Shown: positions 9,946 through 19,025 of the stretch, in pieces | How positions within the stretch are numbered: position 1 is the stretch's first letter | Layout: each line of letters starts with the position of its first letter | Source of the DNA: Rhizobium favelukesii | GTDB taxonomy: Bacteria; Pseudomonadota; Alphaproteobacteria; Rhizobiales; Rhizobiaceae | Length of the DNA: 64,000 bases | Direction: 5' to 3' | Assembly (NCBI RefSeq): GCF_000577275.2 | Contig: NZ_HG916855.1 | Span: 806,001 to 870,000 of the forward strand | The notes under the pieces: model-generated | Database searches by the model: none | Seen by the model: the letters and a program-made list of their open reading frames with translations, nothing else | What the model was told of the DNA's origin: nothing | Program-made: the position numbers and the translations under genes

Positions 9946-10027
9946 GACGGTTTACCGTCGTCCATGACCAGCCACAACCTGCACCTCAGGATAGGAGAAT
10001 TTGGTCTAGTCCTTTGATAAAGACCAA
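9946..10027. promoter_or_regulatory. Two inverted repeats upstream of the AraC gene
   Basis: GACGGT-tt-ACCGTC lies at 9946-9959. A second pair, TTGGTCT (10001-10007) and AGACCAA (10021-10027), is separated by 13 bases. They fall in the 285-base gap between the esterase and the AraC gene and could be regulator sites or an mRNA hairpin. Only the symmetry is observed. Confidence 0.35.
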
Positions 10028-10179
10028 TCTCGGTGCCGTTATTCGTTGGATACACTCCTCAAGCGTTATTGCTTACGTGTGGCGACTTTTGGCTGCTCAG
10101 TTCATCTAGAAGACGCTGATAGCCACGAAATGCGGTTGACGCGGCGGTGCTATGCCCCGCCGAGTCAAGATCGGACCGC

Positions 10180-11223
10180 CTAGTTGTTGACCGGCCCGAG
10201 GTGCTGACGCAGACCATCGTTGATCTGCTTGATCGCCGCTTCTGTCGAGGGAACGTTGCGAAGTGCGTTGAGAAGCACGAAGTCATGGATCGTACCATTG
10301 TATCGAACCGCATCGACCTCGACGCCGGCGTCCTTGAGCTTTCGGGCGTAGGCTTCCCCTTCATCACGCAGCGGATCATTTTCTGCCGTGATCACGAGCG
10401 CGGGGGGCAGGCCCTTCAGCTCGTCCTTGCTTGCAAGAAGAGGCGAAACGTACGGATTGTTTCGAGTCTTCTCGTCCGGCGCATAGAGATCCCACCCGTA
10501 CTTCATAAATGCGCGGGCCAGGAAGCGACCTGTTCCGTACTCGTGATACGATTGCGTGTCCACGCTGGCGTCGGTTGCCGGAATGAGGAGGGCCTGGTAC
10601 GCGATCTTGGGCCCTTGGCGATCCTTGCTCATGAGAGAAAGCGCGGCGGTCATATTCCCGCCGACGGAGTTGCCGGCAACGGCGATGCGATTGCCGTCAG
10701 CACCAAACTCACCGGCGTGCTCGGCGACCCATTTCAGGCCCGCATAGCATTCCTCAAGCTGGGTCGGGAATTTCGCGGCCGGCAAGGGTGTGTACTCGAC
10801 GAAAACGCCAATTTGTCCCGAGCCTACGACGAGATCGCGGAGCAAACGCTGATGGTTCTCGAAATTCCCAACGATCCAAACGCCACCGTGAATGAAGAAC
10901 AGGACACCTGGCTTTCCGCTCAAGTGTTCGGGCTTCATGATGTACAGTTTCACTTGCCGCCCGTCCTGAGAGATGATCTTTTCTGTCGTCGTAACGCCGC
11001 TCATGTCGACGGGCGTCTTGGACTGCAGGCCCGTGAGGATATCCTGCGGCTTTGGTTGGGGCAGCTTCCAGAATGGGCTACTGTCCTTATTGATATCAGC
11101 CAGGAATGACCGAATCTCGGGATCGATCCGTGGATCGGTGTTGGCGTCGGCAGCCATTGCGATCGTTTGGGTCATGAGAGTTGCTCCTATCAGTACGTTT
11201 GCGAGTGTGCGGATGCGGCCCAT
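10180..11223 (-). CDS. Exported HSL-type esterase (alpha/beta hydrolase)
   Basis: The 347-residue protein starts with a signal peptide (cleavage about residues 22-25, AMAADA). It carries the HSL-family HGG oxyanion motif (residues 112-114), nucleophile Ser186, acid Asp283 in ENDPLRDEGE and His313 in IHDF. The nucleophile elbow is GNSVGG, not the usual GDSAGG. This Asp-to-Asn change is also seen in other members annotated as acetyl-hydrolases, and activity is likely retained because the full triad is there. It is probably secreted and acts on short acyl esters. It is co-oriented with the AraC gene downstream. Confidence 0.88.
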   Translation of the reverse strand: MGRIRTLANVLIGATLMTQTIAMAADANTDPRIDPEIRSFLADINKDSSPFWKLPQPKPQDILTGLQSKTPVDMSGVTTTEKIISQDGRQVKLYIMKPEHLSGKPGVLFFIHGGVWIVGNFENHQRLLRDLVVGSGQIGVFVEYTPLPAAKFPTQLEECYAGLKWVAEHAGEFGADGNRIAVAGNSVGGNMTAALSLMSKDRQGPKIAYQALLIPATDASVDTQSYHEYGTGRFLARAFMKYGWDLYAPDEKTRNNPYVSPLLASKDELKGLPPALVITAENDPLRDEGEAYARKLKDAGVEVDAVRYNGTIHDFVLLNALRNVPSTEAAIKQINDGLRQHLGPVNN

Positions 11224-11508
11224 GGAAATGCTCCGGATGGTGGGGTGGCGTCAGTTTTGCGGGGTCATTCTTAAGAGCTCAGCCGGAAGTCCTCTCTGCC
11301 GCGCCTGCTATTGTTTTGACTGATCTTGCGCTTTGCAGTGGCCTGTGATCGCCAGCGATATGCCGGCATTGCCGGGCCATGCTCCGGCAGAAGCCGTCAA
11401 CGACTGAACATGAGAGGAAGGAGAGTAAGCGCTAATTTCTGTGCGCCTTCTGTAGCGGAGTGCTGTGAGGCATGAAGCGTCCACCAAAAAATAGGTGGAC
11501 ACCAAATC

Positions 11509-11928
11509 ATGGATGAAGATGCTCCTAAACTGCAGGTACGGCTTGTTGGTCGCGACGGCCGCCGTCGATATGACCCTGCGTCGAGAGATCAGCTTGTCGC
11601 GGCGTGCTTAGAACCCGGCGTTTCGGTCTCGCGGCTGGCGCTGGAGCACGGCGTCAATGCGAATCTCGTCCGGAAGTGGATGAAGAAGTCCAGAGCGGAG
11701 CGTCAATTGCCTTTGGCCTCGGCGTTCGTTCCGGTTCAGATTGCTCCGGATATGCACTCGGGTTCTGCTGGCGATCTGAAGAAGACCAAGCCATTGAGCC
11801 AGTGCCTTCCCGCATCCAAGGTGAGCGCACTCCTGCCGAACGGGGTCAGCCTGACCGTCGAGTGCGCCGGTGTGGAAGTGCTGGAAGCAATCATAGGAGC
11901 GCTGGGTCATGTTCAGACTGGGCGGTGA
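11509..11928 (+). CDS. tnpA: IS66 TnpA
   Basis: The 139-residue protein has the IS66 Orf1 helix-turn-helix (RDQLVAACLEPGVSVSRLALEHGVNANLVRKWMKK, about residues 24-60) and a C-terminal LLPNGVSLTVECAGVEVLEAI strand typical of the family. It is a DNA-binding accessory protein for transposition. The end overlaps tnpB by 20 bases, the usual IS66 coupling. Confidence 0.95.
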   Translation: MDEDAPKLQVRLVGRDGRRRYDPASRDQLVAACLEPGVSVSRLALEHGVNANLVRKWMKKSRAERQLPLASAFVPVQIAPDMHSGSAGDLKKTKPLSQCLPASKVSALLPNGVSLTVECAGVEVLEAIIGALGHVQTGR

Positions 11929-12262
11929 TCTCAAGGTTTACCTGCATCGCGAACCGATCGACTTCCGCGCGGGCATCAACAGCCTGGCGGTCCTGGTCCA
12001 GGAGACGATGGCGCTGGATCCGTTTGCGCCTGCGGTTTTTGCCTTCTGCAATCGCCGGCGTGACCGAATGAAGCTGCTGTTTTTTGATCGTTCCGGTTTT
12101 GTGATGGTCCTGAAGCGGTTGACCGAGGACAGGTTCAGATGGCCCCGTTGCGAGGTGCCGGTGGTCATGCTGACGACAGAACAGCTTCACTGGATCCTCG
12201 ATGGCATCGATATCGACGCAATGGTGCGCCATCCGGTGCGGCAATATCAGATTGCCGGCTGA
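11909..12262 (+). CDS. tnpB: IS66 TnpB
   Basis: The 117-residue protein has the TnpB hallmarks: VYLHREPIDFRAGINSLAVLV, a FAFCNRRRDRMKLLFFDRSGF core, and VLKRLTEDRFRWPR. This accessory protein is conserved in IS66 elements and has no established enzymatic activity. It sits between tnpA (20-base overlap) and tnpC (54-base gap). Confidence 0.95.
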   Translation: MFRLGGDLKVYLHREPIDFRAGINSLAVLVQETMALDPFAPAVFAFCNRRRDRMKLLFFDRSGFVMVLKRLTEDRFRWPRCEVPVVMLTTEQLHWILDGIDIDAMVRHPVRQYQIAG

Positions 12263-12316
12263 CGGATGTCGAATTGAGCAGTTGACGCGGCTGGGCGGTT
12301 CAGATTCAAGAATCTG

Positions 12317-13906
12317 ATGACTCGCACCGGCGAACCGAGCATTGCAGAACTGATGGCGCAATTGGCAGCCAATGCTGCCGAAATCGCTGCGCTCAAAGCC
12401 GAGAAGGAAGCGCTCTCGCAGCGGGTCGTCAAGCTGGAAGAAGAGCTTGCACTGGCAAAACTCCATCGCTTTGCCCCCCGCAGTGAAAAGCACATTGATC
12501 GTCTCTTCAACGAGGCCGAAGAGGCTGCGGTCGAGGATGGCAGCGAAGCAGGCGATGTTGTCGAGCTTCCGGACACCGGCCTGCCAGCGGTAGAAGGTCA
12601 AACGGGAAAGAAGCGTGGACGCAGACCTCTGCCAGAAGACCTGCCACGCGAGCGCGTCGAATATGACCTCCCCGACGATCAGAAGTCTTGTCCCTGCTGC
12701 CAGGGTCAGATGCATCGCATGGGCGAGGCTGTTACCGAGCAGCTCCATATCGAGGTCAAGGCAAAGGTCCTACAGAATGTGCGGTTCAAGTACGCTTGCC
12801 GCCATTGCGACCGCACCGGGATCAACACACCCGTCGTGATCGCACCGATGCCGACGCAGCCCCTGCCGGGCAGCATCGCTACCGCCTCGACGTTAGCCTT
12901 CGCGCTCGTCCACAAATACGTCGACGGCACACCGCTTTACCGCGTGGCTCAGACATTCGAGCGTGCTGGTGTTCCGATCAGCCGCGGCGCTCTCGCTCAC
13001 TGGGTCATCGGCTCAAGCGAGAAGCATCTGCACCGCATCTATGATGCGCTGAAACTGCGGTTGCGATCGCAGCCTCTCATTCATGGCGATGAGACGACGG
13101 TTCAAGTCCTCAAGGAAAAGGACAAGGAGGCCACCAGCACATCGTACATGTGGGCCTATCGCAGCGGCGAGGACAGTGACCAGCCAATCGTACTGCTCGA
13201 TTATCAGCCCGGGCGCGGCCAGATCCACCCGCAGACCTTCCTTGGTGACTACCGCGGCATATTGGTGAGCGATGGCTACACAGCCTGGCGCACATTGCAT
13301 GGCGCAACCCATGTCGGATGCATGGCTCACTCCAGGCGGCGCTTCGTCGAAGCCCTCAAGGCAAGAAAGAATGGCGGCGGCCCGCCGGAGCAAGCGCTCA
13401 GGTTCTTCGAGCAGCTCTACCGGATCGAGAGGCAGGCGCGAGAGATAAAGCCCGACGCCGGTGAAACGCAGGCCGCCTGCATTCGCCGCTTCCGGCAACA
13501 GCACAGTTTGCCTGTCCTGAACGCCCTCAAGACGTGGCTCGATAACATCGCGCCGAAGGTCGTGCCGGATACCAAGCTCGGCGATGCTGTGTCCTACACC
13601 CTGAACCAATGGGATTATCTGACGCGCTACACCAGCGACGGCAGGATGCCGATCGATAACAACATCCTGGAACGCGACATCAGGGTTTTTGCGACCGGAA
13701 GAAAATCGTGGCTGTTCAGCGACACTGCTGACGGAGCCAAGGCCAGTGCTGTGATTTACAGTCTGATGCTGACATGCCGCGCCTGTGGCGTCGACCCTCT
13801 GATCTGGCTGCGCCACGTACTCACCGAGTTGCCACAGCGCGAAGAGAATGCCGACATCGGCGACCTGCTCCCGTTCAACTTCTCCAAGACCTCCACGACC
13901 GAATAG
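12317..13906 (+). CDS. tnpC: IS66 transposase TnpC
   Basis: The 529-residue DDE transposase begins with a coiled-coil/leucine-zipper region (about residues 10-55, AALKAEKEALSQRVVKLEEEL). A zinc-finger-like segment follows (CPCCQGQMHRMGE and CRHCDRTGI). The catalytic core has acidic residues in IHGDETTVQV, LVSDGYTAW and NNILERDIR. It is full length with no disabling change, so this copy can probably transpose. Confidence 0.95.
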   Translation: MTRTGEPSIAELMAQLAANAAEIAALKAEKEALSQRVVKLEEELALAKLHRFAPRSEKHIDRLFNEAEEAAVEDGSEAGDVVELPDTGLPAVEGQTGKKRGRRPLPEDLPRERVEYDLPDDQKSCPCCQGQMHRMGEAVTEQLHIEVKAKVLQNVRFKYACRHCDRTGINTPVVIAPMPTQPLPGSIATASTLAFALVHKYVDGTPLYRVAQTFERAGVPISRGALAHWVIGSSEKHLHRIYDALKLRLRSQPLIHGDETTVQVLKEKDKEATSTSYMWAYRSGEDSDQPIVLLDYQPGRGQIHPQTFLGDYRGILVSDGYTAWRTLHGATHVGCMAHSRRRFVEALKARKNGGGPPEQALRFFEQLYRIERQAREIKPDAGETQAACIRRFRQQHSLPVLNALKTWLDNIAPKVVPDTKLGDAVSYTLNQWDYLTRYTSDGRMPIDNNILERDIRVFATGRKSWLFSDTADGAKASAVIYSLMLTCRACGVDPLIWLRHVLTELPQREENADIGDLLPFNFSKTSTTE

Positions 13907-13982
13907 AGCCGGATACCGCGACCGATGCTATCCGCCGTTCGGTGTGGAACAGGCGTCAATACGCATCGAAAATCGCGCTTAC

Positions 13983-14296
13983 GAACGGGCGCACCGTTCA
14001 GCGCCAATGCGTTCTACGCGACTGACTGTGTCGAAATATCCGGAACGTCGACGGAATTCATTCGCACCGCCGATAGCGGTCGCAAGGTTCACATGCATTT
14101 TTGCCCGACCTGCGGTTCGACCGTCTATTGGAAGGCCGATGCCGCGCCGTCCTGGATCGGTGTGGGGGTCGGTTCATTTGCCGACCCGGCCTATTCGCCG
14201 CCTGCCATGTCTGTCTTCGAGCAATCGAAACATCCGTGGGTACAGCTTGACGACACGGTTGAGCATTTCGAAGGTCTTCCAGCCCGCCTGGATTAA
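13983..14296 (+). pseudogene. GFA-family protein, N-terminus lost to IS66
   Basis: Directly after the IS66 end the forward frame reads RTGAPFSANAFYATDCVEI, then HFCPTCGSTVYWKAD, then ends at 14296. This is the C-terminal two thirds of a glutathione-dependent formaldehyde-activating (GFA, Mss4-like) zinc-fold protein: the CPTCGS pair of zinc ligands is kept, while the N-terminal CLCG and CHCxxCQ pairs are absent. The missing part is not found left of the IS66 element, so the insertion was followed by a deletion or rearrangement. It is certainly non-functional unless expressed from the IS. Confidence 0.85.
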
Positions 14297-14490
14297 GGGT
14301 GGTGCGAAACCTTCTTTGTCCTCATTTGCCGCTGCGCCGGCCCGATCCCTCGTCTGCTTCCGCAGGGGGGCTCACAGGATGAATGCAACACACTATTCTT
14401 TTGTCAAGTGTGGACATGAAGCGTCGGCGGGTGATTTCCGAAGCGAGGCGTATAAACTGGCAACCTTTAAGATGAATGGAGGATGTGCTG

Positions 14491-14829
14491 ATGCCCCGCT
14501 TTCTTGCCGTTTACACCATGAAGCCCGAGGACCTGGCGTCCTTTCGAAACCTGCCCAAAGCCGAGCAGGATGCAGTCGACGCCGTCGGCATAAAAGAGTG
14601 GTCGGCGTGGGAAGAAAGAAATGCTTCATCCATCCTTGATCCTGGCGGAATGGTGGGCAAGACGACACGCATGACCAAGGAGGGCGTCGTCAACGCGGTG
14701 AATTCGTTCTGCGGCTACTTGGTGGTCGAAGCGGAGAGCGCTGATGCCGCTGCACGACTGTTCGAAGACCACCCGCACATCACCGTTTTTCCGGGCGACG
14801 GGGTGGATATAATGCCTTTTTTGACGTGA
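14491..14829 (+). CDS. YCII-related small protein
   Basis: The 112-residue protein MPRFLAVYTMKPEDL... has the beta-alpha-beta layout of the YCII/DUF1330-like ferredoxin-fold superfamily, ending with FEDHPHITVFPGDGVDIMPF, which is common in hypothetical YciI-like proteins. I start it at 14491 because GGAGG lies 9 bases upstream, rather than at the ATG at 14476, which overlaps that site. The family is uncharacterised; some members are monooxygenase-like or dehalogenase-like. Confidence 0.75.
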   Translation: MPRFLAVYTMKPEDLASFRNLPKAEQDAVDAVGIKEWSAWEERNASSILDPGGMVGKTTRMTKEGVVNAVNSFCGYLVVEAESADAAARLFEDHPHITVFPGDGVDIMPFLT

Positions 14830-15095
14830 CCTCTTTGCGCGGGCATCACCACAGCCGATGATCTCACCTCAGCGACGAGGGGGTCCGCATTGGGCCCTGA
14901 TTGGCCACGCGTAACGGCAGCTTTGCGCCCCCAAGCCGTTGGGGTACGCCTTGCCGTTGCCCGAAAGTAGACATCGTCGGCGAACACGCTGTAGGTCGCA
15001 GACGCGCCAGAGAACTTGATCTCAGCCGAGATCGCTGCGGGCATAAGTTCCCATGTCTCGGTCTTCCTGCTATCGTGGCGATGAGGAACGGCTCT

Positions 15096-16868
15096 ATGAG
15101 CGAGAACCGCAAGCTGGCCGCAATTCTGGCCGCGGACGTAGTCGGATATAGCCGGCTCGCCAGCGAGGACGAAGATCGCACCCTGGCAAGGTTGCGGGCA
15201 CTGCGCAGCGACCTGATCGACCCAACCATCGCCGTGCACAACGGCCGTGTCATCAAGCGTACCGGAGACGGAGCGCTGGTCGAATTCCGCAGCGTTGTCG
15301 ATGCCGTGCGCTGCGCCATCGAGGTGCAGAACGGAATGGTCGAGCGCAATGCCGGCGTTCAGCACGATCGGCGCATCGAGTTCCGGATCGGCATCCATCT
15401 GGGGGACGTAGTAGAGGAAAGCGATGGCGACCTGATGGGCGACGGCGTCAACATCGCCTCGCGTATCGAGGGTGTCGCGGCCCCCGGCGCCATTTGCCTG
15501 TCCGAGGACGCCTATCGCCAGGTCAGGGCGAGGCTCGATCTCTCCGTCAGCGATCTCGGCAACACGCAGCTCAAGAACATCGCCGAGCCGATCCGGATTT
15601 ATTCGCTCCAGGTCGGCGCCGCCGCGCAGGCAAAACCACTAGTGACCGCAGGCGCCGTTGCTCGTGCGCCGGCCGCATTGCCGCCGGGGCTCTCGATTGC
15701 CGTGCTGCCCTTCGCCAACATGAGCGGCGATGCCGAGCAGGAGTACTTCGCCGACGGCATCTCCGAAGATATCATCACTGCGCTGTCGAAGCTGTCGCAG
15801 TTGTTTGTCATCGCACGCAACTCGTCGTTTACCTTCAAGGGCCGGAACGTGAACGTGCAGGAGGTGGGCCACAGCCTCAACGTGCGCTACGTGCTGGAAG
15901 GAAGCGTCCGCAAATCAGGCAACAAGGTGAGGATCACCGCGCAGCTCATCGATGCGACCACTGGCGGGCATCAGTGGGCTGAGCGTTTCGATCGCGACCT
16001 AAGCGACATCTTCGCGGTGCAGGATGACGTCACGCAGCAGATCGTCGGCGCTCTGGAACTCAAGCTCACGACCGGGGACCAGCAGCGGCTTGCGGCCGAG
16101 CAGACCCAAAATCTGGAAGCCTATGACTGTTTCCTACGGGGCCGTGAACACATGTGGCGGCTGACGAGAGAGCAGAACATTCAGGGCCAGCAATTGTTGC
16201 AACGCGCCATCGATCTGGACCCGAAATTCGCCCCGGCCCACGCCTTCCTCGCCGTCGCGCACGGGCTGGCCTACGTCAACCAGTGGAGCCAATCACCCTC
16301 GAAATCGCTGGAACAGGCGACCGGGTCTGCGACGCAGGCGGTGGCGCTCGATGATCGATATCCGTACGCACATTGGGCGCTGGGCGTCGTCAGCTTGTAC
16401 CTGCGACGGCTTGACGTAGCCATCCGGGAGGCTGAACGCGTGATCGCGCTTGCTCCCAATCTTGTCGAGGGCCACGAGAGCCTCGGCAACGCGCTCCACT
16501 ATGCGGGCAGGCCCGACGAGGCCCTCGTCTGTTTCGAGCGGGCAATGGCCCTGAATCCATATTATCCGGATATCTTTCTGCACTTCCACGCGCAGGCGAT
16601 GTTCCAGCTAGGCAGGTACGAGGAGGCCGTTGTCATCCTGAAGCGACGGCTTGTCCGCAATCCAGCCACCGACATCTCACGTGTGTTGCTGGCGGCGAGC
16701 TATGGTCACCTGGGCCGCTTCGCGGAGGCGCGCGGGCAGTGGGAGGAAGCGTTCCGGATCAATCCCGATTATTCCCTGGAGCACAGGCGCAAAGTGCTGC
16801 CCTACAAGAACCCTGCCGATTTCGAGCGCATTGTGGACGGCCTGCGCAAAGCTGGCCTCACTGAGTGA
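15096..16868 (+). CDS. Class III adenylate cyclase with TPR domain
   Basis: The 590-residue cytoplasmic protein starts at 15096 behind GAGGAA. An N-terminal class III cyclase domain has metal residues Asp14 (ADVVGYSR) and Asp58 (TGDG), adenine-type specificity residues Lys54 and Asp112, and transition-state residues Asn119 and Arg123 (GVNIASRIE). A TolB/FlgO-like segment follows at about residues 185-310 (VLPFANMSGDAEQEYFADG), then several TPR repeats to the C-terminus. This architecture is multiplied in rhizobial genomes. It should make cAMP from ATP; the input signal is unknown. It stands alone in its transcription unit. Confidence 0.92.
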   Translation: MSENRKLAAILAADVVGYSRLASEDEDRTLARLRALRSDLIDPTIAVHNGRVIKRTGDGALVEFRSVVDAVRCAIEVQNGMVERNAGVQHDRRIEFRIGIHLGDVVEESDGDLMGDGVNIASRIEGVAAPGAICLSEDAYRQVRARLDLSVSDLGNTQLKNIAEPIRIYSLQVGAAAQAKPLVTAGAVARAPAALPPGLSIAVLPFANMSGDAEQEYFADGISEDIITALSKLSQLFVIARNSSFTFKGRNVNVQEVGHSLNVRYVLEGSVRKSGNKVRITAQLIDATTGGHQWAERFDRDLSDIFAVQDDVTQQIVGALELKLTTGDQQRLAAEQTQNLEAYDCFLRGREHMWRLTREQNIQGQQLLQRAIDLDPKFAPAHAFLAVAHGLAYVNQWSQSPSKSLEQATGSATQAVALDDRYPYAHWALGVVSLYLRRLDVAIREAERVIALAPNLVEGHESLGNALHYAGRPDEALVCFERAMALNPYYPDIFLHFHAQAMFQLGRYEEAVVILKRRLVRNPATDISRVLLAASYGHLGRFAEARGQWEEAFRINPDYSLEHRRKVLPYKNPADFERIVDGLRKAGLTE

Positions 16869-17141
16869 TACCATTCCATCGCCGGCAATCGTCCACAGCT
16901 TCCGTGCGGCTCCGCAAAAGCACGCCGCGTGGTTTCGGGTTCGCCCCAGATTGTGCGAGACTTGCTCATGGCGCATTCGTGCAGGCAGGCGCCAGCGGGC
17001 AAAGCATAGTTCCTCGACGCATAGCGATCATTGATCCGGCTCAGACGAACGTCTGGAGATTGCGCAACAGCGACCTCCCACGTGGTCGACGGGAATGTCT
17101 GCTTTCAGGCGGCTGCGGAGCTCGCCTCAATGGCCGATATG

Positions 17142-17640
17142 GGCCGATGTCGTTGAAAAACTCGATAGATTAGCCGCTTACCCGGCCGCTTTGGCTTTTT
17201 GGGCAGGGGAATTATGGGTTATCTGCCTGGCGCCTCTGCGCAAGCTATCGGTTTATGCCGCTCTTAGACGGCGCTCGCCGTGTGGCGACCTTTGTGGTCT
17301 GAGTTTCGCCAGTCTCCTCAGATTTTGGGCGGTTGCTGCAAGCAGGAATTCGTCTCGCGCACCGCACGGACCTCGCAGCCTCAAACGCGCCATCCGGAGA
17401 ATGCGTTTCAGGTGTGCGAAGAGCATCTCGACCTTCTTGCGACGATGCCGGGACTGCTCATATTCAGGCGTGGCAGCAATCGCTCGGGCGACATCGCGGG
17501 CATCTTCGTTGAGATCACGCGGTACCTTGCGGGCAGGCGCATTCGGGCAGCAGCGCTGTTTGAGTTCACAGGCGTCTCAGTCCTTCTTGCTGGCGCGATA
17601 GAGCCGTGTCCCTTCGCTCGTGATCCCCGATCTGGGCGTT
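17142..17640 (-). pseudogene. IS1182-family transposase remnant
   Basis: The reverse strand reads LYRASKKD, then a TGA where a Cys codon is expected, then DACELKQRCCPNAPARKVP and KKVEMLFAHLKRILRMARLRLRG, ending at a TAA at 17253. This is the C-terminal zinc-cluster and catalytic-Glu region of IS1182-type DDE transposases. The N-terminal two thirds are missing, and the in-frame TGA also kills it. At 17142-17164 the sequence GGCCGATGTCGTTGAAAAAC is the element's terminal repeat; a related repeat bounds the short element at 28886-29112. Confidence 0.8.
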
Positions 17641-17945
17641 GCTCCAGCGAGCCAAGGCCAGTTCCGAAGACGAATGCACGCGCTACTTCAAGTTGGCTGT
17701 GGGAGGGTCTTTGTCTTGGTGCTTTTTATCAGTGGACCGATTGTTGCCACGGTATCTCCAGAGATAAATCCTGCGAAAGCGAAACTGATCGCTTTCCTTA
17801 TGCCACCTACGTTGGCTTCCGTTTCACCAATGTTCATCGCCATTCAGGCTTCTAGCCGACAGCTATCGTAGGATTTAGAGATGTCCGGTGTTGGCGCATC
17901 CCGGCCGGGGCTGTTGTCGCCTGACGGGCCCGAAGCAGCCATAAG
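17641..17945. other. Gap with a weak hydrophobic ORF
   Basis: One forward frame (about 17677-17871, from an ATG) encodes a hydrophobic peptide (FVLVLFISGPIVATVSP...) that could be a small membrane protein but lacks a convincing ribosome site. At 17894-17943 there is a member of the dispersed palindromic repeat family (TTGGCGCATCCCGG...CGGGCCCGAAGC). Confidence 0.3.
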
Positions 17946-18701
17946 TCAGTGAAGCGTTGCGACTGGCGCAAATATTCGAGTTAAGAATTCCCGGAGGATT
18001 GGCGTGACCTGTTCTCGGGGAAGGCGATGACCGCCTTCGAGCGCATAGAAGCGTACCGACACACCGACCTGTGCGAGAGCCTCCGAAAATCGTTCAGCTT
18101 GATCAACCGATGCACGATCATCGTACTTGCCATGTAGAAGTAAGGTTTCCGCACGAATCCTGTGCGAGTAATGGAGTGCGGACCGATCCAAGAAGCTTTC
18201 GTTCGAAACGCCTGCCTCTTTCTGGATAGCTTGCTGCAAGCCTCTCGAACCGCTTTCGTAGGCGTCTCGTAAATCGTAAACGCCTCCTGTTAGGATGAGC
18301 GCCCTAAGGCCCTGGACTTTCGTGGCCACCATGGCGGACGCCACAGCCCCTCGACTGTTTCCGTAGAGAACTATGCGTGCGGGATCGACTGATGGCTGCT
18401 GCTTCAGAAACGCCAAAGCGGCTATAATCGCTTGCTGAGTAGTCGGGCCGCAGAAATCGGCGGGCCCATCCGATGCACCAAAACCAGGCTGAGAGATTGC
18501 AGCCGCCGTTACACCAAGACGGGAAGAGAACCGAACCAGCGATCCGTCATCGACAGCCTCTTTTCCACCTAAGAGAAGTCCACCCTGATTTCCATGTACA
18601 AACAATATCGCCCCGTTCTTGGGCGCAGACGGTCGAGCCTGGAATAGTTCCACGCGCGCGCCGTCGCCTCGATCAATGATGTGTTGGGTAACCGCAGACA
18701 T
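17946..18701 (-). CDS. Alpha/beta hydrolase (S9/dienelactone-hydrolase-like)
   Basis: This 251-residue protein has no signal peptide and is probably cytoplasmic. Motifs are FVHGNQGG (about residue 34), nucleophile Ser116 in YGNSRGAV, acid residue in HGKYDDRASVD (Asp194/195) and His225 in GGHRLP. The layout fits prolyl-oligopeptidase-like or dienelactone-hydrolase-like single-domain hydrolases. The neighbours (an IS1182 relic and small membrane ORFs) give no pathway hint. Confidence 0.85.
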   Translation of the reverse strand: MSAVTQHIIDRGDGARVELFQARPSAPKNGAILFVHGNQGGLLLGGKEAVDDGSLVRFSSRLGVTAAAISQPGFGASDGPADFCGPTTQQAIIAALAFLKQQPSVDPARIVLYGNSRGAVASAMVATKVQGLRALILTGGVYDLRDAYESGSRGLQQAIQKEAGVSNESFLDRSALHYSHRIRAETLLLHGKYDDRASVDQAERFSEALAQVGVSVRFYALEGGHRLPREQVTPILREFLTRIFAPVATLH

Positions 18702-18780
18702 GACTCACCCCATCAAACCTTCAGGCGAGGATACGATGACATCCACCTCTGTCAATGTCCGCTTCTGGCGCAGCCACCCC

Positions 18781-18844
18781 CCACCTCGTCGCCCGTGATG
18801 GGCGGACGAACGATATCATGGTTTGTCGCTACACGGCCCTAAGC
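18781..18844. repeat. 64-bp exact repeat (integrase leader), copy 1
   Basis: The 64 bases are identical to 55857-55920, where they sit just upstream of a truncated tyrosine-recombinase gene. Here no recombinase follows. The block contains the small inverted repeat CGCCC-gtgat-GGGCG. A diverged version occurs near 63765-63835, again beside a broken recombinase of the same family. Confidence 0.85.
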
Positions 18845-18860
18845 TGCCATACCGTCGGTG

Positions 18861-19025
18861 CTATTTTCCGCGCAAAGCGAAGTTGAACCACACGGTAAAG
18901 AGACGGGAAAACTCGGCGAACAGCAGAAGTATGAAGCAACCTCCCCAACGCGGTTCTGCAAAAATCACCATGCTGATGAGCGCCACCAGAAAGTAGGCGG
19001 CTGCAAGGATGGAAACGTACCTCAA
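18861..19025 (-). CDS. Small two-helix membrane protein (TTG start)
   Basis: A 54-codon reverse frame opens with TTG at 19025, 13 bases after AGGAGG, with a TAA stop directly upstream in frame. It encodes LRYVSILAAAYFLVALISMV, a PRWGG turn, and a second hydrophobic helix FILLLFAEFSRLFTVWF, ending in a basic tail (LRGK). Two transmembrane segments in a 54-residue peptide, plus the good ribosome site, argue that it is real. No family is recognised. The rare start and long spacing keep confidence moderate. Confidence 0.5.
   Translation of the reverse strand: MRYVSILAAAYFLVALISMVIFAEPRWGGCFILLLFAEFSRLFTVWFNFALRGK

Larger units (their letters stand above)
11425..13982 (+). mobile_element. Intact IS66-family element, copy 1 (2,558 bp)
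   Basis: Ends are set by comparison with the inverted copy at 35366-37923. Both run from GTAAGCGCTAATTTCTGTGC to ...AATCGCGCTTAC and share the GTAAGCGC terminal repeat. The element has tnpA, tnpB and tnpC complete. Flanking octamers are GAAGGAGA (left) and GAACGGGC (right), so there is no target duplication. Relative to copy 2 I see two base differences (12828, a Thr/Ile codon change in tnpC; 13171, silent). Confidence 0.95.

Noticed and set aside
10147-11109. Long forward frame opposite the HSL-type esterase
   Set aside because: It is the antisense shadow of a gene with complete catalytic motifs; its own translation has no domain and no ribosome site.
11891-12748. Reverse frame across tnpA, tnpB and tnpC of IS66
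   Set aside because: It appears identically in both IS66 copies simply because the IS is repeated; the real genes are on the other strand.
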